Positions 19,690 to 31,013 of a stretch of 64,000 bases of DNA are shown here, piece by piece. Source of the DNA: Hippasteria phrygiana (Eukaryota > Echinodermata > Asteroidea > Valvatida > Goniasteridae). Within the stretch, counting starts at the first letter, position 1. Every line of letters starts with the position of its first letter. Made by a program: the position numbers and the translations under genes. Under the pieces are notes generated by a model. The model was not told the DNA's origin and did not search any database. It saw only the letters and a program-made list of their open reading frames with translations. The DNA is taken from NCBI GenBank assembly GCA_037893225.1, contig JAZGUH010000547.1:94501-158500 (forward strand). Direction: 5' to 3'.

Positions 19690-22600
19690 ACCACACAAAA
19701 CAACTTCTTGATTAATTTTTCTATTATGCCGCGCGGCCATTACGGAGAATTTCAATAAACACAAATCCAGTGCACTCGTTTACGCGCCCCATTTACCTAA
19801 AATAAGGGTGCATTAGCCGACAGTACTGAAGTAATTAGCACCGCAGCGGACTGATTTTATTGAAAACTTGCTCACGTCATAAAAGCAATATTGATTGAAT
19901 AACGAGGCGGGAAGGCCTGGGGGATTTCACTGGACAAGTTTCTTCAATCTATACTGTCTGCTAGACACGTTAGTATGACGACTGTCGGTTGCATTTTTCC
20001 TTTTAATTTTATGGCTTGTTTTTCTACAAAAGGAACTGGAGTTTACCGTATATCAGACTTTTATTTTTAAAAAAAAGAAGAAGACAGGATTGTATTTCGG
20101 ATTCTGGTTCAAAAACGGAACTACTTTGAAAAACTGTCCCTCTGCGCCGATGGACGTATATTGGGTAATAGTTGCGGGCTCGCTGTTGGCACTCCGAGAA
20201 ACCTCGGTCAATAAACTCATTGCATCTAGCTCACGCGCTGTTAACTATAGTTTCCTTAATAACAATGCAATAACAATTTATTATTCCCAACCTTTTATAT
20301 TGAACACTCAATGCGTTGAGTGTGAACCCAAGCCCCGCCCCACTTCGAATCATGTCTGTCTTTGCCAACATTATTTTTTGCTCTTTCTTTTTTGACTATA
20401 CCGGTACTCTTTTTTGTAAAGATAAACTGTCCGTGCTCTTAAACAAATTATTATTCTTTTTTCAGAACTTTCTTCTTACAATGTACGAAAACAAGTTGTA
20501 TGCATTTTGCTATTTTCGGAGTCTGCAACACTCTGAAAAGCTGTTATTCTTGGTAGCTTTCGCGCATCCGATTTATTATCGGGTCGCAAATAAACATTTA
20601 ACTGTGATGTAATTATTCGATAACTAAAAGGGGGTAGTTTTTTTCGTTCGATGTCTCATTAAAAAGTGATAGTGAAAAAAAGAAAAATATCAATTAAAAA
20701 AAATCGGGGTAGAACCCGAAAAGGGCACGGACAGTGTCACGTGACACGCCTTCAGTTCCTCCATCTTTGCTGTTTTGAAGCTAAACATCTGCGGATCTAA
20801 GAATCTTGCAATCTGGACCAAAATATACAATTTGATTATGATAACTGAAATCGACAACAATGAAAAGTTCCATTGAAAATTGATTATAATGTTAATATAT
20901 AGAGGATCGATGACATTGGAATCTACACGGTAATTTGGTAAAGCTGTAAACTGATATTGGAGGACCGCAAAGATTTTTTCTCCAGCAATTGTTTTTATTT
21001 CCTTAGTTTGAGCGTCAGTGAAAAAGGGTGTGATGGATTTAATGGTGGAAATGACTTTGTTATCGGAGTATTGAATATATTTAATCGAATATTAATCCAA
21101 TTTGAAAGTAACTGTTGATGTAATTCAAAATTGTACAGAAAATAGCGCTCGAAACAGGTACACAAACTAAGTCTATAGACGAGAAAAAGATTTAATTAAA
21201 AACTCATCACGTGAAGCAGACTACTGTATTATGTGTGGTTCTGTTTACGGTATACCGGTAAGGCCTCCTCTTAATACAGATCTTTGATTCAAATTTTACA
21301 CTTTAAAACGATACCAATTCGATTTATTATTATCAGGCAAAGCTGTCCAAACCCCCACATTTTCAATATTATTTTCATACCAATATTTTCACCTGTGCTT
21401 GGACACAAGTTCCCCTGAAGCACTCTGAACCATTTTCTTGATCATAGCTAATGGTAGTATTTTCCGGAGGCTACCTCACAGCCGAATCTAGGAGGGCTTC
21501 CATCTTTCTTCGGATCGGGGAAGTGTTAGATTTCAGCCTTAGTGGACCCCCATATACAGTTTCATTTTTAAGATTCTGGCCGCATTAGCAAGCCCCCAAT
21601 ACTAGGCGGGATATGTTGTCTTGAGATCGCTCCCACGAGCTGCAAACCTTGCTATTAAATAAATAACAAGTGCATGCATGTAACGCAATCTGATTATGAC
21701 TCTACTGCTCAAATTATTGTAACTCTACCGAGTGGTTTAGATTTCGCGCGCGCGAACCACCCCTATACACACAACAGTCTAATTATACCTTAACATCTTG
21801 GAAACGCATTGGAGACATTTCTCAGTCAAAATTAAATCCATTCTCGTTTTTCCAGACTCGTTTCATTTTTTGCAGCTTCTGGGAATACTGAAGACTTCAA
21901 CTTCACTAACATATTTAACGAGTATTCTTTTTTAAGTATTGGCAATGGACGGGGCGCTTTACTGCAGGCAATTTTTTATTTTTAGATTTTCAAAGATTTC
22001 CCTATTTGTGCGTACATTCCGTCCACTATATACACGTAAAAAAAACTTACAATCAAAATGGTAGTTTTCCGTTTCCCCGAATTAGCCACAGTTTGAACAG
22101 TGCGCTTTTGTTACGTCATTACAAGTCACAAGCAAGTGAAAAGCGGCCTTTTGAGATACTTTAAATAACTCGCATTCATATTTGAATTGGTGCCAAGTTC
22201 TGGGACCAAACGAATAATGATGATACATTGGCCTTTTTAATTGCCACGCCCATTTGCATAGAAAGGGCGTGGCGTAAGGGCCATGACAGACGAGGCAAGT
22301 CACAGGCAATCAGTGCCAGGCAACAAAAAGAATCAAATTATAATTTTCACATTATTATATTTTTAGAAATGTCAATTTTGTAAGGTTGGGGGACGGAGGA
22401 AAAAGCACACAACCAATAATAATTGTTAAGCGTTTTGTACTCGGTGTCTCTTGTGTATCCTGGAAATTTTTTGAAAATGTGTGCTGATCTTTGTGTATTC
22501 TGGTGTATGTAAAAGCCAAGGGGGACACTGCCATAGCCGTCCCCTCCCCCAAAAATGGGGGGGGGGGGGGAGTGTCCCCCGGGATCGCCACTCATGGCTA

Positions 22601-23740
22601 ACCAATCATTCTTTCAGCCTGCAGTTGCTTTCAAGTAAAAGTTGCTTCGTGCGACAAGGCCTTTTCAATAAGATCCATAGAACTCTCTTCACAATAGAAC
22701 CACGTCAGCTTTCATTTCATACGAAATAAAGTAATGTGCATTGTTCATATTCGATAGCTTTCTCATTACCACACTTTCACCATAGATTTTACCAAAATGT
22801 ATACCGTCTGTGGTATTTCGTGAACGCTTTTTACCCAAAGTTACCTTTGATGGAACCCCCTTCACACTTCAGAATCATAACAGCCAGCGCTGTTTTTTAC
22901 ACACCGACATTTTAACGCAAATGTTTACCATCATAACAAAGGAGGACCTTCAGCCTCGGAGTTCGCTACTTTACTTTAGTGAGTCGGCAGAATTCACTAG
23001 GGATGTTTTGTACCCGGCACAACGACGTCGATTTCAGAGACAAAATATGAAATCCACACGCTTTTCAATCATCCAGGTGTGTTTCTTTGGCGTCTATTGA
23101 AACACAAGCATTTGCATGTTTCTTGCATAAGGCTGAGCCGTCGGTAAATGTCAGATGTCACACGCTTTATGCTACAAGATCTGAAACCAAACGGAGCTAC
23201 ACATCCGTGCAGGTTTATTTTTTACCATAACATGTGGAAATCTATTTATAAGATTTCATGCTTCACACTTCGTTATATTAATTTGATTGTGTTGTTTAAA
23301 GGTATGAAACAACATTGGAATAGCGGACAACACAGTTGCAGGCAGTGTTCATACTTTGTGGGATTCAGCATGTACCTATACATGAAATATTAAACGTGTA
23401 AATATTTTAACTTAATCCGTTTTCTGAGTCATGAGAAAAGAGTGAAAACCGTTTTGTTTTAATCGCGATTTGGTGGGCATTATGTGGTTATTTTGATTGT
23501 TAAAACTGAAATAAGTAGCTGCCTTTTTGAATTTTGAAGGTCTTAAAGATACAATTTTCTTGAAGATGACAGCATTTCAGACATACATATTTCTCAGGAG
23601 GATTGGTACTGGTTTACCATCTTCATAAACAGTAAGCTTTTAGATTGAAACTAAAAAATTTATTCTTTGATCTTTACCAAAGCTATAATCATAGGCCTAC
23701 CTTTAATGAATGCGACATGAAACTAGTGATTTCTGTTAAG
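19690..23740. other. No supported gene
   Basis: No coding frame has domain character. Points of note are a perfect 14-bp E-box palindrome (20734-20747), a GCGCGCGCG patch near 21747, and a poly-G run with an inverse C-rich partner near 22540-22580. Otherwise it is unremarkable AT-rich DNA. Confidence 0.5.
20734..20747. promoter_or_regulatory. Palindromic E-box (GTGTCACGTGACAC)
   Basis: A perfect 14-bp palindrome contains GTCACGTGAC, the form bound by MiT/TFE and USF bHLH-zip factors. About 15 bases away, AAGATGGAGG on the minus strand resembles a YY1-type initiator site. Such a pairing is seen at promoters, but no transcript is evident here. Confidence 0.35.
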
Positions 23741-23843
23741 GAGAATACATGAGAAAGTGTGGATTCGTAATTTAAGAATTCACGAGGCGCGAAGCCCCGA
23801 GTGAATTCGTAAATTACGAATCCACACTTGCGAGTGTATTCTC
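23741..23843. repeat. Foldback repeat
   Basis: The arms gagaatacatgagaaagtgtgg...gaattcac and gtgaattcgt...ccacacttgcgagtgtattctc face each other around gaggcgcgaagcccc. A further inverted pair (tgacttaaaccattgcgtca near 23846, tgacgtcatagcaatggttta near 24072) suggests a larger element reaching about 24100. Confidence 0.7.
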
Positions 23844-24110
23844 TGACTTAAACCATTGCGTCAACAGAAGTACATGTATTGTCATTAACTATCCAGTTGA
23901 GTGAAGATGAAAAGGAATGCATATCTCGTATCGTGGCAGTTATTAAGAGACGTAATTTACATGAAGGAGTTTCTCGAGGATCTTACGTAATCAAGCTCTG
24001 GATTAGGTTGAGGAAATGAATAACACTTTACTAAAGATTCATAGTTCCGAATCCACACTTTGAACAATAGTGTGACGTCATAGCAATGGTTTAAACGTCG
24101 GTAATACTCG

Positions 24111-24794
24111 TGTTATGACAAACATATGAACTGTTTATTTTGTACGGTTTTTGTCCGTCTGTCCGTTTGGCTGTCTGTTTTTGGTTTGTTTTTTATTTGT
24201 GTGCTTATTGTTTGTTTATTTTCCAACTTACGATTACACGTTTTCTGTCCTGTGAAAGATTCGGATGAATGTGTGCTCAAGCTTTTGACAAAAACAAAAC
24301 GATGAAAAGCATACAAATTATGACAGGCATTATTATTAATGAGGTTACCAAGCATGAAAAAATATCTCAGGTGCTTCTAATATGTTAATCGAAATTAACA
24401 CACTTTTAATTATCGTCTACTCTCACACCGTGGGTTCGCGCACCCAAGATTGTTTGTTTTTGTTTGTTTGTTTGTCTGTCTCATTCCCACTTCCCTCTTC
24501 CATAAATCCAGTTTACCATCACGTACGAGTATAGACGAATCCGGCGACCAAAATTAGAAGCATTTACTGCGGTGGCATCACGCTCGCGTGCGTATTTTAC
24601 GCACGCGCTCGATGCAGCTTCGACCAACAGGGTGTTTACAACTTGCACAAATGCGCGCGCGACTGAAATTAAAGAACGCGCGCAACCTGCACGCGAGCGC
24701 GGCACCACTGTAAAAATGGCGTCGGCGAATTCCTGTATACATGACAACGATACACAGGCCTACTCAAAGTTACTTCCCTAATCTTACATTCTGT
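24111..24794. other. No supported gene
   Basis: It contains TTTG/TCTG-type simple sequence near 24150-24210 and 24450-24480, and a CpG-rich patch at 24580-24720 with GCGCGCG words. No convincing exon was recognised. Confidence 0.5.
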
Positions 24795-24993
24795 CAGCGG
24801 CGTAGCCAGGGCTCGCTCCATATGGAGCCGAGGGTGGGGGTAGGGGTGGGGGAGGGGGCTGGATGTTACGGGGGGGGGGGGGGGTTAGAGTATTTTTCCT
24901 AATACTATTATTTTTTTAGTTTTCAAAATTTACAGTGGAGGGGGGGGGGGCGTGCCGTGCGCCCCCCACGCTCCCCTTAGCTACGCTGCTGCA
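24795..24993. mobile_element. gcgtagccaggg-type miniature element with poly-G core
   Basis: The ends cagcggcgtagccaggg and cccttagctacgctgctg are inverted copies. The interior is G-rich with two long G runs (about 24869-24884 and 24940-24950). I recall this kind of repeat from many marine invertebrate genomes. Confidence 0.75.
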
Positions 24994-25870
24994 CTGTGGA
25001 TCTTGATATCAAGCTCACAAAAAATGTAAAGTTATTATCAAGAGACTTATTGGGATGGAATAGGAATAATGGAATGCTATAAAAACTCGGCCAAACATTT
25101 ATTTCTAATTTTGAAGCCAAGTGTCTTCCGTTCTCATGCCCTGTGGTCCCACGAAGCTGGACCCCGTCCTTCGATATCTTGACACTCAAAAATCGAATTT
25201 GTAGGCTACCCCCAAAAAGAATTGGTATAGAACCGGGGCTTAGCCCAAGACCTGTGAAACAACCGTTCAAGTGTGCAATCAAACCATGGCAGCTTAAAAA
25301 AGGCCATTCACGATGGTAATGTTGATTTACGGTTTCGATCGCTTCCGTTTCAGCTCGCGATAAACAAAGATATGTTTTATAATTTGCTTTTGTTATGGCA
25401 CGTGGGCGGATATTTTGAAGATCGCCGCCTGCTGATTATAACCACATGCTAAGTGCAGTAACTATCATAATAATATGAAAATGATAATAAATAAATAATG
25501 ACTTCCGTGCTCTGCGAATACGTTTTTCACTAATATGAACGGGGAAATGCTTTAAAAAATATACACACATGGAAGCAATATGCCTGATATTGTACTTCAC
25601 TTGTATACATTTCTTATCTGTACTGTAAATGAAGACTTTTTATTTTGAGATTTTTTGGTAACATCAATTGTATTGTATCATTTATTTTTTGAGAAATAAT
25701 CCTACGATATTCACTCTGTAAAATAAATTATTGTTTTACCACAGCGCTTGTGGTTGGGTTGTAACACCTTGCGACAAATACATTTCACCCATTCGAGATT
25801 ATAGGGCTGAGTACAATTATACTCGGGCGGATCCGAGAAGGAGGGGGGGGGGAGGCGGCCAACCCACCCC

Positions 25871-25901
<31 letters not shown>

Positions 25902-26046
25902 AAATAAAAATATAAGAAATTATTAGTAGCAGTCATAATTGAAAACGCCAACAACTGTTGCATATAACACCACCATTTATAGGCATCAGGCGCCCGGAAT
26001 ACAGTATTAAACACCACAAACGTCATATAGAGTCCCCCCGCTAATC
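24994..26046. other. No supported gene
   Basis: AT-rich sequence with a G run near 25843, a C run at about 25867-25887 and a short CA run after it. No coding signal was recognised. Confidence 0.5.
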
Positions 26047-27440
26047 TTAAAGAGGAACTAAAACGGCAATTTTTTTTTGACTTTTTGGACTTTTCCGACT
26101 GTTTAAATACTCTTTTAACTGATGGAGATTAGTTTGCAGACGAGAGGAATTATTTATTTAAAAAAAAAGGGTTGTTATTCTGAACCATTTATCCTGTTTC
26201 GCGAAAGCTCATTATGTATGTTAAATGTATGTACGTGACCCCGTGACGTACACGTGTAGAGTCGGTTGATGCTACAGCCAAACACTATGCATGTACGTAC
26301 GTGGAGTTGATGCTGCTGAAGTGTTTTTTGTCGACATAACTCCTCCGTTTTCCCGTCTATTTTGTCTAATTTTGATATTATTTCAGTATGAGCATGGTTC
26401 TGAGATAATCATTATGCCTCGATCGTGTGTAGTTGGGGGTTGCACGAGGAACAGCGACAAAAACCCTGACCTAACCTTACTGCGATTCCCAGTGCTGAAT
26501 GGAGCTCAAAGGCGACAGTGGGTCCGCTTTGTAGACAATACAATATCTGATTTTGGGCTGTCGAAATGGTCGAAAATATGTGCAGAACATTTCGCCAAAG
26601 ACTGTATAGATGATAGTGTTAGTATGAAAACTCAGCTGGGTTTGAAGGCACAATTCCGTTTGAAGGCTGGAGCCATTCCAACTCTAGGCACCGAGCATTC
26701 CAATCGTGCCCCGGACTCACGCGCACCACCGCGACGACGTTGCCTGCGGTTGCCGTCTTGAGCAGCCAGGGCCCCGGCCGTCTCCCTGTCCACGCTCGCT
26801 TGACTCAACATGCATTGTCCACGCACGGTACCGCATGCGCTGCATGCGATTGAGTCTGGTACCTTATAACAGAAATTGTGTGTATGGTTCTGAGAAGGTG
26901 CGGGTCCTTATGAGGGCTGCATAAGCAAAGTCGCCAGACTAGAGTATCGCATCAGCTCACACACAACTCACCGCGCAGGTTCCAATAAAAGCCGACTGCA
27001 AACAAAGGAAAGTATGACTCATAACTAGCTTTTCAGCAAGAACAAGCCTACAACCCCAATTCTAAATGTGTCTCACAAAGATGTCAACACTTTAAAATAC
27101 GTTTATCGTAGTGTTACTCCTGAATCATGAGCAAAAAGCACAGCAAGTAATACTAGCCTTAGACAAAAAAATACGTACAGACTCTACGTAAAACATTGTC
27201 GTATAATACAGTGACGTCATATGTTTCTACACGTATACGTCAATACTCGCGCGATACGGCACGCAGTTGACCTCGGCCTTTTCTGAATCGAGTCAAAGTG
27301 GCTCAGAAAGAAAAGGCTCAAAAAATTTTTTTTTGATTTTTCAGAATCATGAAACTTGTTACATTAGTTTTGGGGAGGCATAAACTATCAGATAAGTCAA
27401 AAAAGTCAAAAAAAAAATTGCCGTTTTATTTCCTCTTTAA
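26047..27440 (+). mobile_element. 1.39-kb THAP-encoding DNA transposon, copy 1, TTAA-bounded
   Basis: It begins TTAAAGAGGAACTAAAACGG and ends with the inverse CCGTTTTATTTCCTCTTTAA. The inverted ends extend about 45 bp through a run of T/A and gtcaaaaaagtcaaaa. Both borders are TTAA, which fits a TTAA target duplication. It carries the THAP ORF at 26414-26761 and no complete transposase that I can see. TTAA insertion, a TTAAAGRGG-like end and a THAP domain together point to the Kolobok superfamily; that is inference from family knowledge. A near-identical copy lies inverted at 42659-44083. Confidence 0.85.
26414..26761 (+). CDS. THAP-domain protein (115 aa) within the transposon
   Basis: This short protein consists almost entirely of a THAP-type zinc finger, a sequence-specific DNA-binding fold. 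The C2CH ligands are visible: Cys5, Cys10, Cys56 and His59 (CVVGGC and CAEH). Other hallmarks are MPRSC at the very N-terminus, Phe25-Pro26, Trp36 and the closing AIPTL (87-91), which corresponds to the family AVPTIF box. The tail (92-115) is Arg/Pro-rich and ends at TGA. The methionine at 26414 is chosen because THAP domains begin within a few residues of the N-terminus; an in-frame upstream extension lacks domain character. THAP domains occur in host factors and in transposases, where they bind element ends. Here it is probably the DNA-binding exon of a transposase whose catalytic part is deleted or lies in unrecognised exons. Confidence 0.85.
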   Translation: MPRSCVVGGCTRNSDKNPDLTLLRFPVLNGAQRRQWVRFVDNTISDFGLSKWSKICAEHFAKDCIDDSVSMKTQLGLKAQFRLKAGAIPTLGTEHSNRAPDSRAPPRRRCLRLPS

Positions 27441-30140
27441 GGGCCGCAAACTGTTTCAGGCCACTTTTTTTGGGAAAAACAAAATCTCAGCAATAAAACA
27501 CACAGCAATAAAACACAGCAATAGAAATGAAATTTCATGACGCATCGAACCCAGTTTTTCAGCTGCACAAGATCTCCTAAAAGAAACAGTGAATGAAGTA
27601 ATAATACGTCTGCTGAGGAATAGTTACTCCAGTGAGGAGCAGTGACTTTTATGAGGCAGTGGGTTACCAGCGAATTGGCGGCAGCAAACACCGTACACGA
27701 AGGCCATATAGCAGAGATTGTGTATGCAGTGTCGGTCACTTTTACTCCTCGTAAATTTCCTCCATGCTTATTGGCATTCGACCAAAAAGAGATCAAGGAA
27801 AGTACAATTTGCAAAATATCTCCGTTTGTGACGTTTATGATGATTAGCCAAAAAAAAAAAAAAAAAACGCCAGCAAATGAATTGATACATAATTGAAAGT
27901 CCTAAATAAATAACGCAATAAAAAGTAATTTGCGGTTGCAATTCTGTTTGTATAATGAACGTTTAAAGATTATTGAGTGCCAGCGGACTAAAACCAATCC
28001 AAACCATCATGACTTACACCGAGCACACAAACTCCATTCATCTGCGTCATATTAGGGCCTATATATATATAGCCAGTAAGAACCACCTGACACGGTGTAT
28101 AGTCAGTACATGAATCTCTTTACCGTTGCTCGGCTACTTTATACCGCGCCAATGCTGACCATATGTTGTCCGAAATCAACAAACAGATCGTGGGTACAGG
28201 ACACCGTGTTACAAACGGATATTAGAGAGGCGGGATTCAAGGGCAGGGTTCTCGTAGCTTTTGTAAAACTCGCAAAATAAACCTGTCGTTATGTCAGCCT
28301 CAAAATATGATATTTTTTAATTGGGGAAGTATATGGAGACGGACAGGGAAATTTTGTGTTGCTAAGGAAATATGCCACAAAGGTTTCATTGGTTTATGGT
28401 CTGTTTATATGGTGTTTGTTCGTTGGTTTGTTCGTTGGTTTGTTTGTTTGTTTGTTTGTTAAACTTGTTGGATTACTTGTTTTGCCTTGTTAGGCGTTAT
28501 GTGAAAATTTTCTTATGGTTTTTATCTGTCCGCTATTTCTATAGTTGACATTTTTCGAATAACTTTAATTAAAATGGAAAAGTAGCCGTTGAATAAATTA
28601 TTTACACATTAATGCCACAGTTATAATGAGACATATCATGACAATTAACGTCCACACGTTTAGCGCATTATTTGAATTGCCACCATTTGGCCCTTACGAC
28701 TTGGTATTTTATGCGGGTTTCTCGCAATTAATTAGAGAATTTGTTCCCGTGTTAAATAAGCACACTGAGACAGATCGATGCGGTTTTGGCAGGTCCCAGG
28801 TCGAGATTTTCACTATTATCGTCCACGAAACACGGAAACAAATGGAGATTCCTCTCCCAAAGCCTCGTCAATATTTTTAAAGGCACCGGTGAGACAAACA
28901 AGAGGGAAAAAAACCTCGTCTATGAAAGTCTTTGTGTTCCCTGCATCCAAATGATCATTATCGTATATTGCACTGTCGAATCGATGCATTCTTCAAGCCG
29001 TGTTGAGGAAGAGAAAATGAAAAACAGCCGGTTTTCCAGCTCGGGTCCAGGTTGCTCACAGGTCCAGGCACGCGTTGCACAAACATAATGATGCGGGGGC
29101 GTTCTGGCCTGAGGTACCGGCCTGTTTTTCTCTTTTCCCCCTCGTGTTTCTGTTGCCGTGTTCGCTCGCAAGCTCCCCAGATTCTCCACTCACTACCGAT
29201 CTTTTCGTCTTGGCTTTCCGCGTGATAGAGTGGTTAAATATCTCTGGCTGTGCCTGGCAATAAAGGAGACTTGGTTTGGGTATCTTGGACGTGTTTGATC
29301 CGAACACAAGGCATGGCGTTTGACATTGAAGATATCAGACCTCAAGATTCAGAATAGACGGACAGGCTTGACACGAATCACGCACCCAAAACAACAATCG
29401 CGGGGTTGCAAGATTATCTGTTTGTTTGTCACACTGTTTGTCTATCCCTTGTAATTTTGATTCATGTAGTCGATACCGTTAACAGGCCTGCATCTACAAA
29501 GGTTTTATTGCGTGACTTTGTATTTAAACCCCACCTGTAGGTCGTATAATTGACGATGTAAAAAAGGCCTTTTGACACTTGATGACAAAAGTCAACAATA
29601 ATTAGCGCCCAAGTATATATGAATATCATTACGCCACATTGCGTCATATTTTTGGCGATTGAGGGCGCTGTAACGATGGCGATTGAGAGCGTTTTGGGGT
29701 CAAACAGAAGTGATTTTTATGTTTATTGGAGAAAAGTTTAATCTTCAAACCTTGCTTTAATTTAAAAATTACATACTGTCAAATGTATTTTTTTAAATTT
29801 AAAGCAGTATAGGGCTATGTAAACTTGCTTCGTGATTCACTTTTATTTGTACCCCAAAAAATTCACTCAATAATAATGGTCTATTTCTATATTTTATAAA
29901 ATCTTCTATTAGGCCTAATGCACTGTGATATTTTTACATGACGTCATAAGTGCTGATATCGAGAAACAAACTACTTCGACGTCGGCCTAAAAAATAATCC
30001 GTTTTTCAACTGATTATAAATTCTTTCAGGTATCTCGCATAATGCAACCAAACCTCGGGAACATACTTCATTCGCAAGAATTAAAAAAGACGCTGTGAAT
30101 CCATACATTGCAAGCCTGTGGTGTTTAATGGGGAGAAGAG
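27441..30140. other. No supported gene
   Basis: Holds a poly-A run (about 27849-27867), a short TA run near 28066-28075 and (TTTG)n near 28400-28460. Several short open frames are present but none has a recognisable domain. Confidence 0.5.
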
Positions 30141-30162
30141 GGGGGAGGGGGGGGGGGGGGGT
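30133..30162 (+). repeat. G-rich / poly-G run
   Basis: Near-continuous G from gaggggggaggggg onward, about 25-30 bp. G-quadruplex-capable in principle. Confidence 0.85.
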
Positions 30163-30819
30163 CGTGGGTGAGTAAAAATATCAAGATGAAAACTAATCTC
30201 CTGAATCAGCAGGTGATACGAACACCTGTAAAATGAGCCAATTTTTAATCAATCGATTGGCTGAATCGTGGGATAGTCGAAGACCCTTAGGCTAATGGCC
30301 TATCAAAACAAAGACAATAGAGGAGAAAGTAGAAGAGTCCACGTCAGCGAAACTTGAGTATTTTGGGGTGACGTGACGTCATCGGATCATACAAGTCTGG
30401 TACCCCATGGCAGATGGATTGACATTATGTTAATCAGCTGTCAATTCATGATAATGCTGTCTGGGTATTGGTCAAGACCATAGAGGAAGAGCCAGACTAC
30501 GTGTAGATTTCAAACCAGCCGTAAATTAGTACAAAACAAGCTAAATTTTAATCGGCTGCATATACGCCATGGTGACTGACCCCAAAATGCATATACGAGA
30601 TTTACGCTAATGAGCTACAAGGAAAATGATCCCGAATAATCGAAAAAACAAAACTAGTCGGGCACGCCAAGCTATTGTAAGACTTTTGTGCTCATAGGTA
30701 GCATAAACTCAATGAATACTTGAAACCAATCAATGCATATTACGGTGAATCAAAGTGGATAACCACAGTTCTCTCAAAACTTTCCACACGCAAAATGTCC
30801 TCCTCTGTATCATCTCAAT

Positions 30820-30922
30820 GTGTTGTGTTGTGTTGTGCTGTGCTATGTTGTGCTGTGCTATGTTGTGTTGTGTTGTGTTGTGCTGTGCTGTGATGTGCTG
30901 TGCTGTGCTGTGCCGTGCTGTT
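30820..30922 (+). repeat. Imperfect (TGTGY)n satellite
   Basis: About 20 pentanucleotide units of TGTGT, TGTGC and related variants. Open frames across it are artefacts of the repeat. Confidence 0.9.
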
Positions 30923-30973
30923 GAAATCACCCAATACAAGGCTAAAAGCCACTCTAGGTAAAGGGTTATGATC

Positions 30974-31013
30974 AGAGGTGGTAGGGCTGGCGACATTTTG
31001 AATTGCCAGCCAT
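30974..31013. repeat. Hairpin, ggtggtagggctggc / gccagccataccacc
   Basis: Arms of about 14 bp with one mismatch enclose a short AT loop, next to the TGTGY satellite. Meaning unknown. Confidence 0.7.

Noticed and set aside
30543..30570. Minus-strand ATG reading MAYMQ, resembling the vertebrate Syt17 start
   Set aside because: The frame closes after nine codons and no splice donor in phase 0 follows; probably chance.
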